DNA of 64,000 bases. It comes from Bacillus tianshenii. GTDB taxonomy: Bacteria; Bacillota; Bacilli; Bacillales; Bacillaceae_N. The translations under genes and the position numbers were made by a program. Each line of letters begins with the position of its first letter. Positions within the stretch are counted from its first letter, which is position 1. The stretch lies in contig CP129018.1 in NCBI GenBank assembly GCA_020524525.2, positions 2,422,115 through 2,486,114 of the forward strand, in the 5' to 3' direction. Below are positions 16,415-26,842 of the stretch, one piece after another. The notes beneath the pieces were generated by a model. That model was not told the DNA's origin and ran no database searches. It saw only the letters and a program-made list of their open reading frames with translations.

Positions 16415-16960
16415 ATGCTTTATACTTTTTTCGCTAAATTGAAAAGCTTCCCTCTCCAACAACGGGGCTACACACTTGTTGAGGTGTTACTGGCAATTAC
16501 AATTCTTTCAGTTATTTTTGTTTCTTTCTTCTATTTTTTCACAAATGCCTATCAATATACGAAGGAAAATCAAAGTAAGACCGTCGGCATACATGCGGCT
16601 CGTAATGCTGTCATTTACTTAGAAAATCAGTCGTTTGCTGATGTGAAGAATCATATAGGTGCGACAATTTCTACTGCCGATTGTGCAAGTACAACGTACA
16701 GTGACTTATTCACAGACGCCGCATTATGTGAGAGTATTTTAAATCCAAAGATTAATAATGTTCACTATGAAGTGGCACTAACAATCTCTGAATATGAAAA
16801 TGGTGATCTAGATTCATCCGGCAACCTTCCAACTGTAGATGAAACCAAATTACAATCATTGCTCGTTCACACCTCTGCAAAGATTAAATGGAAAGAAGAT
16901 AAAAATAATCGCGAACGAACATCTGTGGAAGGAGTGGTTGTTCATGAATCACTTCGATAA
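16415..16960 (+). CDS. Minor pilin, PilV-like
   Basis: 181 residues with a prepilin signal: leader MLYTFFAKLKSFPLQQRG, cleavage G|YTLVE with Glu5, hydrophobic helix (about 19-42). Two cysteines (DCASTT and LCESIL, about residues 89 and 108) could form the loop disulfide common in pilins. It is the first of three genes on the plus strand and overlaps the next by 17 bp. Minor pilins of this type initiate or cap the fibre. SD AGGTGGTGAG supports the ATG at 16415. Confidence 0.85.
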   Translation: MLYTFFAKLKSFPLQQRGYTLVEVLLAITILSVIFVSFFYFFTNAYQYTKENQSKTVGIHAARNAVIYLENQSFADVKNHIGATISTADCASTTYSDLFTDAALCESILNPKINNVHYEVALTISEYENGDLDSSGNLPTVDETKLQSLLVHTSAKIKWKEDKNNRERTSVEGVVVHESLR

Positions 16961-17540
16961 ATATATACGAAACGACCGCGGCTTGACGTTGATTGAGCTG
17001 CTAGCAACGATTACAATTTCCGCTTTCATTATCGGCGGTATTTCCACTGTGTTAATCATGGGTGTGAATACATTTAACAAAACAATGGTTGAAGGTGAGA
17101 TTCGGGATGAAGCTGATTATTTAGCATCGATGGTGATGAAGGAAATTTATGAGTTTTCACCTGATTATGTGGAAGAATTGAATGAGACGGGAAAGACTGG
17201 CATTATCGCTTATAAGTTCTCTGGCTATACAATAAATGACGAAGGTGTTCTTCTCTCACCGAAAGGAAAAGAGCCTGCACAGCAATTAGAGATTTTCTTA
17301 GAGGAAAATGCAGCTGGTAGCTCCGACTTAAAAGTGATCGGACCTTTCGTCTATAGCACCACAGCCGAGCCTGTAAAAATATTGAATGAGAATGGTATTA
17401 CAATCGAAGAGAGTTCAAAATTAACTGTGAAATTCTCACAAGGTGACACCTACAAAGAAAGTGGTCAACTTTCTTTACAATTATCACTTACGAAAAATCC
17501 GGTAGAAAGCATGCTCATGGAAAGTACCTTTGGATTTTAA
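16944..17540 (+). CDS. Minor pilin, PilW-like
   Basis: 198 residues from the ATG at 16944, chosen because GGAAGGAG precedes it and it gives a normal leader (MNHFDKYIRNDRG) before the mature start LTLIELLAT with Glu5. The rest is beta-rich with no cysteine in the leader-proximal half. PilW-like minor pilins often follow PilV-like ones, as here. The start overlaps the upstream gene by 17 bp, so translation is probably coupled. It ends just before the SD of the third gene. Confidence 0.85.
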   Translation: MNHFDKYIRNDRGLTLIELLATITISAFIIGGISTVLIMGVNTFNKTMVEGEIRDEADYLASMVMKEIYEFSPDYVEELNETGKTGIIAYKFSGYTINDEGVLLSPKGKEPAQQLEIFLEENAAGSSDLKVIGPFVYSTTAEPVKILNENGITIEESSKLTVKFSQGDTYKESGQLSLQLSLTKNPVESMLMESTFGF

Positions 17541-17553
17541 GCGAGGTTATTAT

Positions 17554-19122
17554 ATGAAAAAATTATTGCAAAATGAAAAAGGTTCAGCCCTGCTTATGGT
17601 CATACTGATGATGACGATCTTTTCAATCTTAGGATTAGCTGTACTGAAAGCTTCCCTATCTGGAGCAGTCAGAACAGAAACAAAGGAAGAGGATATCCGC
17701 AGTGTTCATGAAGCTCAGAAAGCCGTCCAACAAGGCACTGCATTACTGCAAGCTTATTTTGAAGAAAAGTCGTTAAAATCTATTGATACTTACGAAAATA
17801 CAGATATTGCAAAATTCAACAATCTAGAGTTGACATACGAAAAGCCAGGCGATGGAAATAACCATAAAGATATTACTTACACAATTAAGAATATTACTGG
17901 AGATTACGGTAACATCGACACAAAGACCGACTATACAAGGGTGTTTAAAATTACTTCACCTGCAACCGATTCAGACACAAGTCATAAACGTACCTTCAGC
18001 CAGAAGGTTATTTTATCAGCAACACCAACTGCCCTTCAGCATGCTGTCGGCGCCGGGCAAAAGCTAATTCTAAACGGTAGTCCGGAAATTCATGGAGACG
18101 TGTTCACACAAAATCTTATCATGGATAAAAATGGATATTATATTTATTCAGGTGCACAGCAGCCATTTAAGACCCCTCAATTCACCAAATTTAAAGGCTT
18201 AAACCCTTCTGAAAAAGCTGTTCTTACACTGACTGATGAAACGGTTATGAATTATGTAAAAGGATTAAGCCTAGAGGATGATGAGCTTGCAGTTGAATAC
18301 ATGGCACCCGAAAAATACCAAGCTATCAATGTACAGGAAACATATGAGAAGAAACGGAATGAATTATATGAGAAGAAGCAGGGTGAATTAACCCCGGATG
18401 ACTGTCTTGCCTTTGACGCAAATGGGAATGTACCGACTTCACCGACGGCAACGAATAGTCCTTTTCTCTTAAGCCATACATGTCCAGACAATCCGGTTGA
18501 TGAGAATGGTGTAACCTTGGATGTTAATGAGTTTTCTGTGTACAATTTGCCGGATAGCTACGAGAATGAATGGATTATCGTTGATGGTGATTTAAATATC
18601 GTCGGCGTGCCAGATGGCAGTGCTTCAGAGACCGCGATAAAAGCAAACTTTCTCGTTGATGGTGATATTTATATCACGGGAAATGTCACACTTGAGTCGA
18701 CGATTTATGCCTTAGGAGATGCGGAAATTCATGATGCAAATATTCAAGGGAATAGTGGTGAACAACTCGCCTTATTTACAGATGGGAAATTAATTTTATC
18801 AAGGATTAATGAATATGAAGCACCTGAGCCATCAAATGGCGAAATTAAAGCTTTTCTTTACAGCTCAAAAGACATTGATTTATACGCGGTCGGCTCCTTT
18901 ATTCATATTATTGGAGGGATTTTTTCCGAGCAAACCTTTACCATTAATGCAGCTAGAGGGAATGTTACAAGTGTTGACGGAAACGGAATTGGTATGACAA
19001 GTGGCAAACCTCGCTTAATTGTAAAGCATGACCCAAAGATGATCTTTAACGCTGGGGCAAACGAGCTTCCTTTTGTTGATAAGCTATATGTTTTCACAGA
19101 AGGTATTAAAGAAGTAAAGTAA
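17554..19122 (+). CDS. PilX-like minor pilin / pilus tip component, large
   Basis: 522 residues from the ATG at 17554 (SD GAGG). The N-terminus MKKLLQNEKGSALLMVIL resembles PilX-type minor pilins: a Gly before a hydrophobic helix but no Glu at position 5. A helical stalk to about residue 80 is followed by a large beta-rich ectodomain with a stretch of short strands (about 355-460, for example ADGDIYITGNVTLESTIYA-like repeats) that looks like a beta-helix. Two cysteines occur at DDCLAF and SHTC. It is much larger than a canonical PilX (about 160-200), so it may carry an adhesin domain. A bidirectional terminator follows at once. Confidence 0.75.
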   Translation: MKKLLQNEKGSALLMVILMMTIFSILGLAVLKASLSGAVRTETKEEDIRSVHEAQKAVQQGTALLQAYFEEKSLKSIDTYENTDIAKFNNLELTYEKPGDGNNHKDITYTIKNITGDYGNIDTKTDYTRVFKITSPATDSDTSHKRTFSQKVILSATPTALQHAVGAGQKLILNGSPEIHGDVFTQNLIMDKNGYYIYSGAQQPFKTPQFTKFKGLNPSEKAVLTLTDETVMNYVKGLSLEDDELAVEYMAPEKYQAINVQETYEKKRNELYEKKQGELTPDDCLAFDANGNVPTSPTATNSPFLLSHTCPDNPVDENGVTLDVNEFSVYNLPDSYENEWIIVDGDLNIVGVPDGSASETAIKANFLVDGDIYITGNVTLESTIYALGDAEIHDANIQGNSGEQLALFTDGKLILSRINEYEAPEPSNGEIKAFLYSSKDIDLYAVGSFIHIIGGIFSEQTFTINAARGNVTSVDGNGIGMTSGKPRLIVKHDPKMIFNAGANELPFVDKLYVFTEGIKEVK

Positions 19123-19152
19123 AAAAGGTATCCAATGTAGGATACCTTTTTT
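19121..19152. terminator. Bidirectional terminator between minor pilins and VWA gene
   Basis: AAAAAAGGTATCC (19121-19133) and GGATACCTTTTTT (19140-19152) form a stem flanked by A and T runs, so it can stop both the plus-strand minor-pilin operon and the convergent minus-strand VWA gene. Confidence 0.9.
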
Positions 19153-19155
19153 GTA

Positions 19156-22125
19156 TTACCAGCGACCATCACTGCCTTCAATTGTTTTATTCACTTTCAC
19201 ATAAATGACAGTCGTTGCTGTGATTACTTCCCCATCTGGCTTCGTATAGGTCACTGTAATAACGGCATAGCCGCCTTCTTTCACAGCTGTCACGATGCCA
19301 TTGCTGTCAACGGTTACAGCAGATGAGTCACTAGAACTCCAAGTTAGGTCTTGTGGGTTGAGTGCTGTATTACTAGGATTTACCTCAAGCTTATCAAATA
19401 AGTTTAGCGTCTTTCCTTCTGCTAAGGTATAGGAATCACCTAAAGAAATAGATGTTATTGGGATTTGGTCGATTTCAATTATGAATCGAAGTACACTATT
19501 TTCTTTAGCAAACCCACCTGATGCTCTGACCGTAAACTCTGTAAACTGTTGGTCTAATATTGAGGTATAAAGGCTAGCTTCGGTTAATTCAACCTCGGCT
19601 TCCCCTTCTTGTGTTAGATAGTAACGAACCTCACCATTGAAAGGTGGAATTAACTTATTAACATTTAATCCAATACGTGCAGTATCTGAGTCAATTTTAT
19701 ATGTTTCCGTAATGTTTGTATAAGGCACTTCAATCATGCTATTATCTTCTTTTTTTATTTTTACGTATGGAAGAAGATAAATGATGTCCTTACTTCCGTC
19801 GTTATACGTAACTTCGATTGCTGCTTGATTATCAATAAAACGCAAATCTTGAACTGCTTTATTTGATAATGTTACAGCAGTCGTTTCATTTAAATTAGCG
19901 AGACTGTTTCCTTTGTTTTTTGTTATATTTCCATCCGCCGCTCCCTCATAAAGTACAATTCCAGTACTATTCGTTTCTGTTAATTGTACATCTAAATGTA
20001 TTGGTTCAGTTGGAGCTATTAGAGTGTTTGATAACGTTCCTTGATAATTACTATCTTCATAAAAAACAGTGGCAGGTGGTAACAGTTGGTCCATTGCCCA
20101 ATTTGCCTGTAATTCGATTTGGGCAGTTAACGTTGAAGGTGTAAATGTTGTTTCTTTCTCTTCAACATTCTCCACTTTTGAAAAAATTGTTATTTTTTTA
20201 GGTTGTTTTCCAGTATTATTGTCGTCAAATTTATTGTTTGGAGACAATTGCAAATACTTTTCAGTACCGTCTACATACGTAACCAATACAGTAGTCGTCT
20301 CTTCAAAGTTCTCATCAGTTCGAATCGTTAGCTTCCAGTTTTTATTACTGTTTACCTGTATTTCAGTAATTCCTTCTGCTCCGTTATATTTATTTGCTCC
20401 TGACTTTTCAATTGGAAGATTGATAACCGTTTCTTTGATACCAAGATTATCCGTATCACTTCCTTCATAACTAACATCGTTCAAAGGAATGACCGCAATT
20501 CTTTGTCCGTTTGCATCAGTTTCGATTGAGTATTCGGTACCAACTAAATCAACACCATCAGGTAATGGCTGCTTTATTTTAATACCAGTTAAGGTCCCTG
20601 TTTTATTTCCACCACCTGGGGTTAAATCATAATTTACTACAAATGTGTTTTTGTTATCTTCAACATTTTGCTCATCTCTTCGTTTATACAGGTTTGTAAC
20701 CTTGTCAGGGTCTGCAAAGCTTGCTATGCCGTTAAAAATTGGTGCTGTCTTATCGTGAACATTGATTATTATAGGTTCGATTGATGTTGCTGTAATCTCA
20801 TTTCCTTCTAAATCTTTATACACAAGCTTCATATCGTCAAAGGTATACTCACCAGTTTTACTGAATGTTAGTGGTAGACTCTTTAGCTTATCTTCCTCAC
20901 TGAGTACTGGGGTACCTTTCCCGACCTCGTATGGTACATCACTTAAACTAATGACCGTATAACCATCTTCATCTTCTGTTACATTTGCATCAGCCTGTAA
21001 ACCGACATTGGCTGGCAATTTAACTTTTAGTTTTACTTCAGTCATTTGCAATCGATCGATTGTTTCGCTAAATTCTGTAAAAATTGTATTAATATCATCT
21101 GTTGAAGCATTTTTAGCTTGACCGCCTGTAACGGAAGATAATTCAGTTAAATATGGCATATCTAAATCGTTTTTCGAGCCAAAACCAATTGAATATAGTT
21201 TAATATCATTATTTGCAATCTGTGTTGCCGTATCTCTACCGTGCTGTTTTATTTGGTTGACAATTTGAGCATATGAGTAACCTAAATTATACTCGAATCC
21301 ATTCTTCTTATAATAAGCATAGGCACTATTACCGACTATTCGATAAAATACTTCTATTGTTTCTAACGTTTCATCATAGATCGGGTTATTCCAACATTCT
21401 TCATACTCTACTCGTTCCCAATGTCCACCCCAGCCACCAACCCATTTATATCTATAATTTGTTACACATTTTCTTTCATACCTAATAAATACCTTGTCAG
21501 TTACAACTTCTTCTTGAGCTTCAGAAAACGTTGGTTCTCCATCTGTTAAAAAGATTATATATTTATTTCTCTCCGAATCCTTTAATAATTTATTTGCTTT
21601 TTCTAGTGCTTGGGTATAATTTGTACCTCCATATGCAGATAAACTTTGTCCGAAGTTTTCAATTTTATTCAAATCTGAAGTAAGGGGTTGAAAGCTTCCA
21701 TCATTATTATATGAATCAACCGATTTTCCTACTTCACTTGAGAAAGGAATAAGAGCGAATTTATCTCCATTATGGTTATTTACTTTAAAGTAATCAACTG
21801 CTTCCTTCAAAGCTTCTTTCGCTGAATCAATTTTCTTCTCTCCTCTTACCTTCTCATCCATTGACCCAGACACGTCAAATACAAATACGACATCAATCGG
21901 CTGTCGCACTCCTTGGTCTGTTTCTCCTTTTGGGATTAACTCAACATTTAAGTTCCCTAATGCTGGCCCTGAAGAAGGCTTCAAAATAGCAGATTGAGAG
22001 GGAGATACTGACACTTCTAAAGAAGGCTCTGCTGCAGAGGCGAATGCGATATAGCCTAAGGCTGACAGAAAACCAATTAACACAATGATGACAGACAAAC
22101 GTTTTAGATTAAATTTCCGAGTCAT
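19156..22125 (-). CDS. Secreted von Willebrand factor A domain protein with C-terminal Ig-like domain (candidate pilus-associated adhesin)
   Basis: 989 residues. A signal peptide (about 1-32, ending ASAAEP) is followed by a VWA domain (about 75-360) whose MIDAS is complete: DVSGS, the Thr in YGGTNYTQAL, and Asp in FLTDGEPT. An insertion inside it is rich in Tyr, Trp and Arg with two Cys (KCVTNYRYKWVGG, ECWNNP). Beta-rich modules come next, then a Big_2-like bacterial Ig domain (about 890-985, LTWSSSDSSAVTVDSNGIV). No LPxTG or transmembrane anchor is seen at the C-terminus. It is convergent with the minor pilin genes. VWA proteins act as tip adhesins in several pilus systems; that role here is inferred from domains and location. 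Confidence 0.85.
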   Translation of the reverse strand: MTRKFNLKRLSVIIVLIGFLSALGYIAFASAAEPSLEVSVSPSQSAILKPSSGPALGNLNVELIPKGETDQGVRQPIDVVFVFDVSGSMDEKVRGEKKIDSAKEALKEAVDYFKVNNHNGDKFALIPFSSEVGKSVDSYNNDGSFQPLTSDLNKIENFGQSLSAYGGTNYTQALEKANKLLKDSERNKYIIFLTDGEPTFSEAQEEVVTDKVFIRYERKCVTNYRYKWVGGWGGHWERVEYEECWNNPIYDETLETIEVFYRIVGNSAYAYYKKNGFEYNLGYSYAQIVNQIKQHGRDTATQIANNDIKLYSIGFGSKNDLDMPYLTELSSVTGGQAKNASTDDINTIFTEFSETIDRLQMTEVKLKVKLPANVGLQADANVTEDEDGYTVISLSDVPYEVGKGTPVLSEEDKLKSLPLTFSKTGEYTFDDMKLVYKDLEGNEITATSIEPIIINVHDKTAPIFNGIASFADPDKVTNLYKRRDEQNVEDNKNTFVVNYDLTPGGGNKTGTLTGIKIKQPLPDGVDLVGTEYSIETDANGQRIAVIPLNDVSYEGSDTDNLGIKETVINLPIEKSGANKYNGAEGITEIQVNSNKNWKLTIRTDENFEETTTVLVTYVDGTEKYLQLSPNNKFDDNNTGKQPKKITIFSKVENVEEKETTFTPSTLTAQIELQANWAMDQLLPPATVFYEDSNYQGTLSNTLIAPTEPIHLDVQLTETNSTGIVLYEGAADGNITKNKGNSLANLNETTAVTLSNKAVQDLRFIDNQAAIEVTYNDGSKDIIYLLPYVKIKKEDNSMIEVPYTNITETYKIDSDTARIGLNVNKLIPPFNGEVRYYLTQEGEAEVELTEASLYTSILDQQFTEFTVRASGGFAKENSVLRFIIEIDQIPITSISLGDSYTLAEGKTLNLFDKLEVNPSNTALNPQDLTWSSSDSSAVTVDSNGIVTAVKEGGYAVITVTYTKPDGEVITATTVIYVKVNKTIEGSDGRW

Positions 22126-22197
22126 TCTTTCATCCCCCTCTCAATAAATTTACATAAGTTAATTATTTGACCAATATTTTCAATCTATTTTATTACT

Positions 22198-22225
22198 ATT
22201 ATACCAGAAAATAAACGATTTTCAC
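22198..22225 (-). promoter_or_regulatory. SigA-type promoter of the VWA gene
   Basis: Minus-strand GTGAAA (22225-22220), 16-bp spacer, TATAAT (22203-22198) preceded by GG. The ATG at 22125 follows with SD GAGAGGGGG. Confidence 0.6.
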
Positions 22226-22249
22226 TCTACATACATAGGTGATTTCAAA

Positions 22250-23548
22250 TTAAATTAATTCAGCACGCACCCCAGCCACAAAATACAACGACCCAGCAAA
22301 GAGAATCACATCTCCCTCACCAGCATATCCCTTCACTGTTTCATATGCTTCCTGCCAGCTTTCATACACGGCTTTTTTTTCAGCTTTGGAGATTTCGTAT
22401 AAGTCTTCTGCTTTGGCTGCGCGAGGGAAGTCGAAATCGACAAATGAAAGGCTTTCTGCAAAGTCGTCCAGCACGTTTAGCATTTCATCTAACTTTTTAT
22501 CGTGAAGAGCTGCAAAAATAACGTGTACGTTTTTACCAGGGTAGTAGCGTTCCACTGTTTGCTGTAGTGTCTGCATGCCTTCTGGGTTGTGGGCACCGTC
22601 GATTATGACGGTTGGGTTCTGTTGGACAACCTCAAATCGGGCAGGCCAGCTTGCTTTCTTTAGGCCTTCGCGCATTTCCTCTTCGTCTACAATTAAGGAA
22701 TAAAAGCGTTTCAAGTAATCAACAGTCATTAGCGCAAGGGACGCATTTTTCACTTGGTGCAAGCCTTTCATGGTGATTTCCAGGTTGTCTACGTTCATAA
22801 ATGGTGACTGGAAGCTGAATGTTTCACCTGTTTCTGTGCGTTGCTCGTTCAGCGTCATAAATTCCTTGTTGGCACGATAGATCTTTGTGCGTTTGCCTTT
22901 CATTTCGTCTTCGATAACTTCTAGGGCTTCAGGCTGTGTGACGCCTGTGATGACTGGAACACCTGATTTGATGATGCCGGCTTTTTCACGGGCAATTTCT
23001 TCGATTGTGTCGCCTAATATATTTAAGTGGTCATGACCGATATTTGTAATAATCGAGACGAGTGGATGAATGATATTGGTTGAATCTAGACGGCCGCCAA
23101 GCCCTGTTTCAAATAGAACAAGGTCTGGATAAGCCGTGCGGGCAAAATATTGAATTGCCATTACGGTAACGACTTCAAATTCAGTCGGTGCGCCTAATTC
23201 CGCATTGTTATCGAGCTGTTCGACGAGCGGCTTCACATCATTGACCGCTTTAAGCAGGTCATCATCACTAATCGGCTCGCCATTCACACTAATCCGCTCA
23301 TGAAATGACTCGATGTACGGAGAAGTGAATGTCCCCACAACAAGGTTAGACTGCTGGAACATATGACGAAGAAAGCTGACGACAGACCCTTTGCCGTTCG
23401 TTCCTGCGATATGAATCGTTTTCAAACGGCGCTCTGGGTTGCCAAGCTCCTCTAGCATCCATTCCATCCGCTCTAAGCCCGGCTTCATACCGAATTTCTC
23501 TCTGCTATGAATCCAATTCATTGCTTCTTCGATTGTTGTAATCATCAT
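22250..23548 (-). CDS. folC: Folylpolyglutamate synthase / dihydrofolate synthase
   Basis: 432 residues from the ATG at 23548, which has an AGGGGG SD; a longer frame to 23581 lacks one. The Mur-ligase-like fold is clear: P-loop HIAGTNGKGSVVSFLRHM near the N-terminus, FTSPYIESFHERISVNG, FETGLGGRLDSTNI, the NIGHDHLNILGDTIEEIA block and the C-terminal IDGAHNPEGMQ motif. FolC adds glutamates to folates, keeping them in the cell and active. Length is the family norm. Position downstream of valS is as in B. subtilis; a terminator between them reduces but may not prevent readthrough. Confidence 0.95.
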   Translation of the reverse strand: MMITTIEEAMNWIHSREKFGMKPGLERMEWMLEELGNPERRLKTIHIAGTNGKGSVVSFLRHMFQQSNLVVGTFTSPYIESFHERISVNGEPISDDDLLKAVNDVKPLVEQLDNNAELGAPTEFEVVTVMAIQYFARTAYPDLVLFETGLGGRLDSTNIIHPLVSIITNIGHDHLNILGDTIEEIAREKAGIIKSGVPVITGVTQPEALEVIEDEMKGKRTKIYRANKEFMTLNEQRTETGETFSFQSPFMNVDNLEITMKGLHQVKNASLALMTVDYLKRFYSLIVDEEEMREGLKKASWPARFEVVQQNPTVIIDGAHNPEGMQTLQQTVERYYPGKNVHVIFAALHDKKLDEMLNVLDDFAESLSFVDFDFPRAAKAEDLYEISKAEKKAVYESWQEAYETVKGYAGEGDVILFAGSLYFVAGVRAELI

Positions 23549-23612
23549 AATTCCCCCTGCATCAATCGTTTTTTTATCCACTAAAATTGTACTATATTCC
23601 GCTTTTTTTCGC

Positions 23613-23654
23613 TAAAAAGAAGAGCGAACCCCATTAATCAGGATTCGCTCTTCT
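23613..23654 (-). terminator. Terminator of valS
   Basis: Stem AGAAGAGCGAA/TTCGCTCTTCT (23618-23654) followed on the minus strand by TTTTT, located between valS and folC. Confidence 0.85.
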
Positions 23655-23689
23655 AGTTGTCTAGCTGCGGACGTTATCGACTTGCCTAG

Positions 23690-26335
23690 TTACCCTTTCA
23701 ACTCTCCAATACGTGCTTGGACTTTTTCACGTTTTTCAACGTAGTCTTTTTCTTTTGCACGCTCTTCTTCAACAACGTGTGCAGGTGCTTTGCCAACGAA
23801 TTTTTCGTTGTTTAGCTTTTTCTGTACGCGGTCAACTTCTTTGTTGAGCTTGTCCAGCTCTTTTTCAAGGCGAGCAATTTCTTCTTCGATGTTGATTAAG
23901 CCTTCGATCGGCAGGTACAGATCAGCACCTGTGACAACAGCTGTCATTGCTTTTTCTGGAGCTTCTAGGTTTGTTTCAAGCTTCAGTTCGCTTGTGTTAC
24001 AGAAGCGCTCTAAGTAGTTTCTGTTTTTCGCAAGCTTAGCTTGTGTTGCTTCATCCTTTGGCTGAATGTAGAGCTTGATTTGCTTGCTCATTGGTGTGTT
24101 CACCTCAGCACGGATATTACGAACGGAACGGATGATATCAACGAGCAGGCGCATTTCTGCTGATGCTTCCTCGTCTGTATGATCAGCTTGTACTTGCGGC
24201 CAATCTGCGACTGTAATTGACTCGCCTTTTGTCGGAAGGTGCTGCCAAATTTCCTCGGTAATAAACGGCATGAATGGATGCAAAAGACGCATCGTGTTAT
24301 CAAGCACATATGCAAGCACTGAACGTGTCGTTTTCTTAGCAGCTTCGTCTTCACCATACAGCGGAAGCTTCGCCATTTCGATATACCAGTCACACACATC
24401 ATCCCAGATGAAGTTGTAAAGCAGACGGCCTGCTTCACCGAATTCGTACTTTTCAACCATGGTTGTAACGCCTTCGATTGTTTCGTTCAAACGTGTCAGT
24501 ACCCACTTATCAGCAACTGATTTTTCACCTGATAGGTCAAGCTCATCATGCGTGATACCGCCCATGTTCATCATTGCAAAGCGAGATGCGTTCCAAATTT
24601 TATTCGCAAAGTTCCAAGTCGACTCAACCTTTTCCCACATAAAGCGTAAGTCCTGACCTGGCGTACTGCCTGTCGCAAGCAGATAACGAAGGGAATCTGC
24701 CCCGTACTTGTCGATAACATCCATCGGGTCAACCCCGTTGCCTAGTGACTTACTCATCTTACGGCCTTCCGCATCACGAACAAGACCGTGGATTAACACG
24801 TCTTTGAATGGACGCTCACCTGTGAATTCAAGCCCTTGGAAAATCATCCGTGATACCCAGAAGAAGATGATGTCATAGCCTGTTACAAGTGCTGACGTTG
24901 GATAGTAGCGCTTGAAGTCAATGGAATCCTCTTCAGGCCAGCCCATTGTCGAGAACGGCCATAGCGCACTTGAGAACCACGTATCAAGTACATCCGAATC
25001 CTGCTCCCAGTTTTCAATATCAGCAGGGGCTTCATGCCCGACATACACTTCACCTGTTTCCTTGTGATACCAAGCTGGAATACGGTGACCCCACCATAGC
25101 TGACGAGAGATACACCAGTCGCGGATATTTTCCATCCAGTGTAAGTATGTTTTTTCGAAACGGTCAGGTACGAAGTTGACCTTCTCTTCTTTCTTTTGAA
25201 GCTCAATTGCTTGGTCAGCAAGCGGCTGCATTTTTACAAACCATTGCGTTGAAAGGTATGGCTCGACAACCGCTCCGCTGCGCTCAGAGTGACCAACTGA
25301 GTGCATATGGTCTTCGATTTCGAACAGAATGCCTTCTTCTTGAAGGTCCTTTACAAGCTGCTTACGGCACTCAAAACGGTCCATGCCTTCATACTTGCCA
25401 GCTTTGTCATTCATTGTGCCATCTTCATTCATAACAAGAATGCGCTCAAGGTTGTGGCGGTTCCCGATTTCAAAGTCATTCGGATCATGTGCAGGCGTAA
25501 TTTTCACCGCACCTGAACCGAATTCCATGTCTACATAATCGTCCGCAACAATCGGGATTTCGCGGCCTGTAATCGGAAGCTTAACCGTTTTGCCGATTAG
25601 GTCCTTATAGCGCTCATCTTCAGGGTGAACGGCAACGGCTGTATCACCAAGCATCGTTTCTGGACGAGTTGTTGCGATTTCGATATGACCAGAACCGTCC
25701 GCAAGCGGGTAGCGCATATGATAGAAATGACCTTGAACATCCTTATAAATAACCTCGATGTCAGAAAGCGCTGTTTTCGTCGCTGGGTCCCAGTTGATAA
25801 TATACTCACCGCGGTAGATTAAGCCTTTTTCATACAGCTTAACGAAAACTTCACGGACTGCTTTAGACAAGCCTTCATCCATTGTAAAACGTTCGCGTGA
25901 ATAGTCTAAGCCAAGGCCAAGCTTTGACCATTGGTTACGGATAAAGTCTGCATATTCCTCTTTCCATGCCCATACTTGCTCAAGAAATTTCTCACGGCCA
26001 AGGTCATAGCGGGATTTTCCTTCTTCACGAAGCTTTGCTTCAACCTTTGCTTGTGTCGCAATCCCAGCATGGTCCATCCCTGGAAGCCATAGCACATCAT
26101 AGCCTTGCATCCGCTTAATGCGCGTTAACATATCTTGAAGCGTTGTATCCCATGCGTGGCCTAAATGCAGCTTACCTGTTACGTTTGGCGGCGGGATAAC
26201 GATCGTGTACGGCTGTTTCGTTTCATCATTTTTCGCTTCGAAAAACTTTCCGTTTACCCAATACTCATACCATTTACTTTCAACCCCTTGTGGGTCGTAT
26301 TTCGTTGGTAAATTTACTTCTTGATTACTCATCAT
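23690..26335 (-). CDS. valS: Valyl-tRNA synthetase
   Basis: 881 residues from ATG 26335 with SD GGAGG; an upstream extension of the frame runs through the T-box terminator and is not coding. A class I synthetase with the HIGH-type motif [15 protein letters not shown], the editing CP1 domain ([17 protein letters not shown]), KMSKS in [14 protein letters not shown], an anticodon-binding domain, and the C-terminal ValS coiled coil (about 815-880, [19 protein letters not shown]) that contacts the tRNA. It charges tRNA-Val. Expression is controlled by a valine T-box immediately upstream. Confidence 0.98.
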   Translation of the reverse strand: MMSNQEVNLPTKYDPQGVESKWYEYWVNGKFFEAKNDETKQPYTIVIPPPNVTGKLHLGHAWDTTLQDMLTRIKRMQGYDVLWLPGMDHAGIATQAKVEAKLREEGKSRYDLGREKFLEQVWAWKEEYADFIRNQWSKLGLGLDYSRERFTMDEGLSKAVREVFVKLYEKGLIYRGEYIINWDPATKTALSDIEVIYKDVQGHFYHMRYPLADGSGHIEIATTRPETMLGDTAVAVHPEDERYKDLIGKTVKLPITGREIPIVADDYVDMEFGSGAVKITPAHDPNDFEIGNRHNLERILVMNEDGTMNDKAGKYEGMDRFECRKQLVKDLQEEGILFEIEDHMHSVGHSERSGAVVEPYLSTQWFVKMQPLADQAIELQKKEEKVNFVPDRFEKTYLHWMENIRDWCISRQLWWGHRIPAWYHKETGEVYVGHEAPADIENWEQDSDVLDTWFSSALWPFSTMGWPEEDSIDFKRYYPTSALVTGYDIIFFWVSRMIFQGLEFTGERPFKDVLIHGLVRDAEGRKMSKSLGNGVDPMDVIDKYGADSLRYLLATGSTPGQDLRFMWEKVESTWNFANKIWNASRFAMMNMGGITHDELDLSGEKSVADKWVLTRLNETIEGVTTMVEKYEFGEAGRLLYNFIWDDVCDWYIEMAKLPLYGEDEAAKKTTRSVLAYVLDNTMRLLHPFMPFITEEIWQHLPTKGESITVADWPQVQADHTDEEASAEMRLLVDIIRSVRNIRAEVNTPMSKQIKLYIQPKDEATQAKLAKNRNYLERFCNTSELKLETNLEAPEKAMTAVVTGADLYLPIEGLINIEEEIARLEKELDKLNKEVDRVQKKLNNEKFVGKAPAHVVEEERAKEKDYVEKREKVQARIGELKG

Positions 26336-26398
26336 TCGTCCTCCAGTTCTTTTGATAAAAGCGAAAGGCGATTGCCTCAAGCTAGCTTTTAAAAACAA

Positions 26399-26672
26399 AA
26401 AACTCCTTCCGTTCCTATAAAAGGACGAAAGGAGTTGATTTCGCGGTACCACCTTTTTTCACTACGTGCAGACTGAATCTACACACACCTGTAGTGCTCT
26501 TAGTTTCAGGATAACGGCTTTTCACCGGCTCTTTCTACTTAGCATACCGCTGTTCAAAAAAGCTGCTCGAGGGCGACCTTCCACACATAACGAACACCTA
26601 AAGAAGCTCTCAGCTGCTGCTTCTTCTCTCTGAAAGGGGCTATGGGTGTACTCTTCCCTGTCTGCGCATCTT
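26399..26672 (-). promoter_or_regulatory. Valine-specific T-box leader of valS
   Basis: The minus-strand leader holds the T-box sequence GGTGGTACCGCG (26440-26455). It also has a terminator AACTCC...GGAGTT (26401-26436) with a T-run, and a Stem I whose specifier context GGAAG-GTC-GCC puts GTC (Val) at 26577-26575. Uncharged tRNA-Val should pair with specifier and T-box and favour the antiterminator. Confidence 0.93.
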
Positions 26673-26678
26673 AACATT

Positions 26679-26707
26679 ATTTTAAAAAAAGTATTCATAC
26701 AGTCCAA
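26679..26707 (-). promoter_or_regulatory. Promoter of the valS T-box transcript
   Basis: Minus-strand TTGGAC (26707-26702), 17-bp spacer, TAAAAT (26684-26679); start near 26672, in front of Stem I. Confidence 0.6.
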
Positions 26708-26842
26708 TTTTACATAAATTCGAAATGAATCGTCAATAAGTTTCGTCAAAATTTGCATGTTTTAAACGTATAGGCACAATTATTGGGTGTATGGCATACA
26801 TTATCATAACCACAAGTAGCACACAGAAAAGGAGGAAGATGA

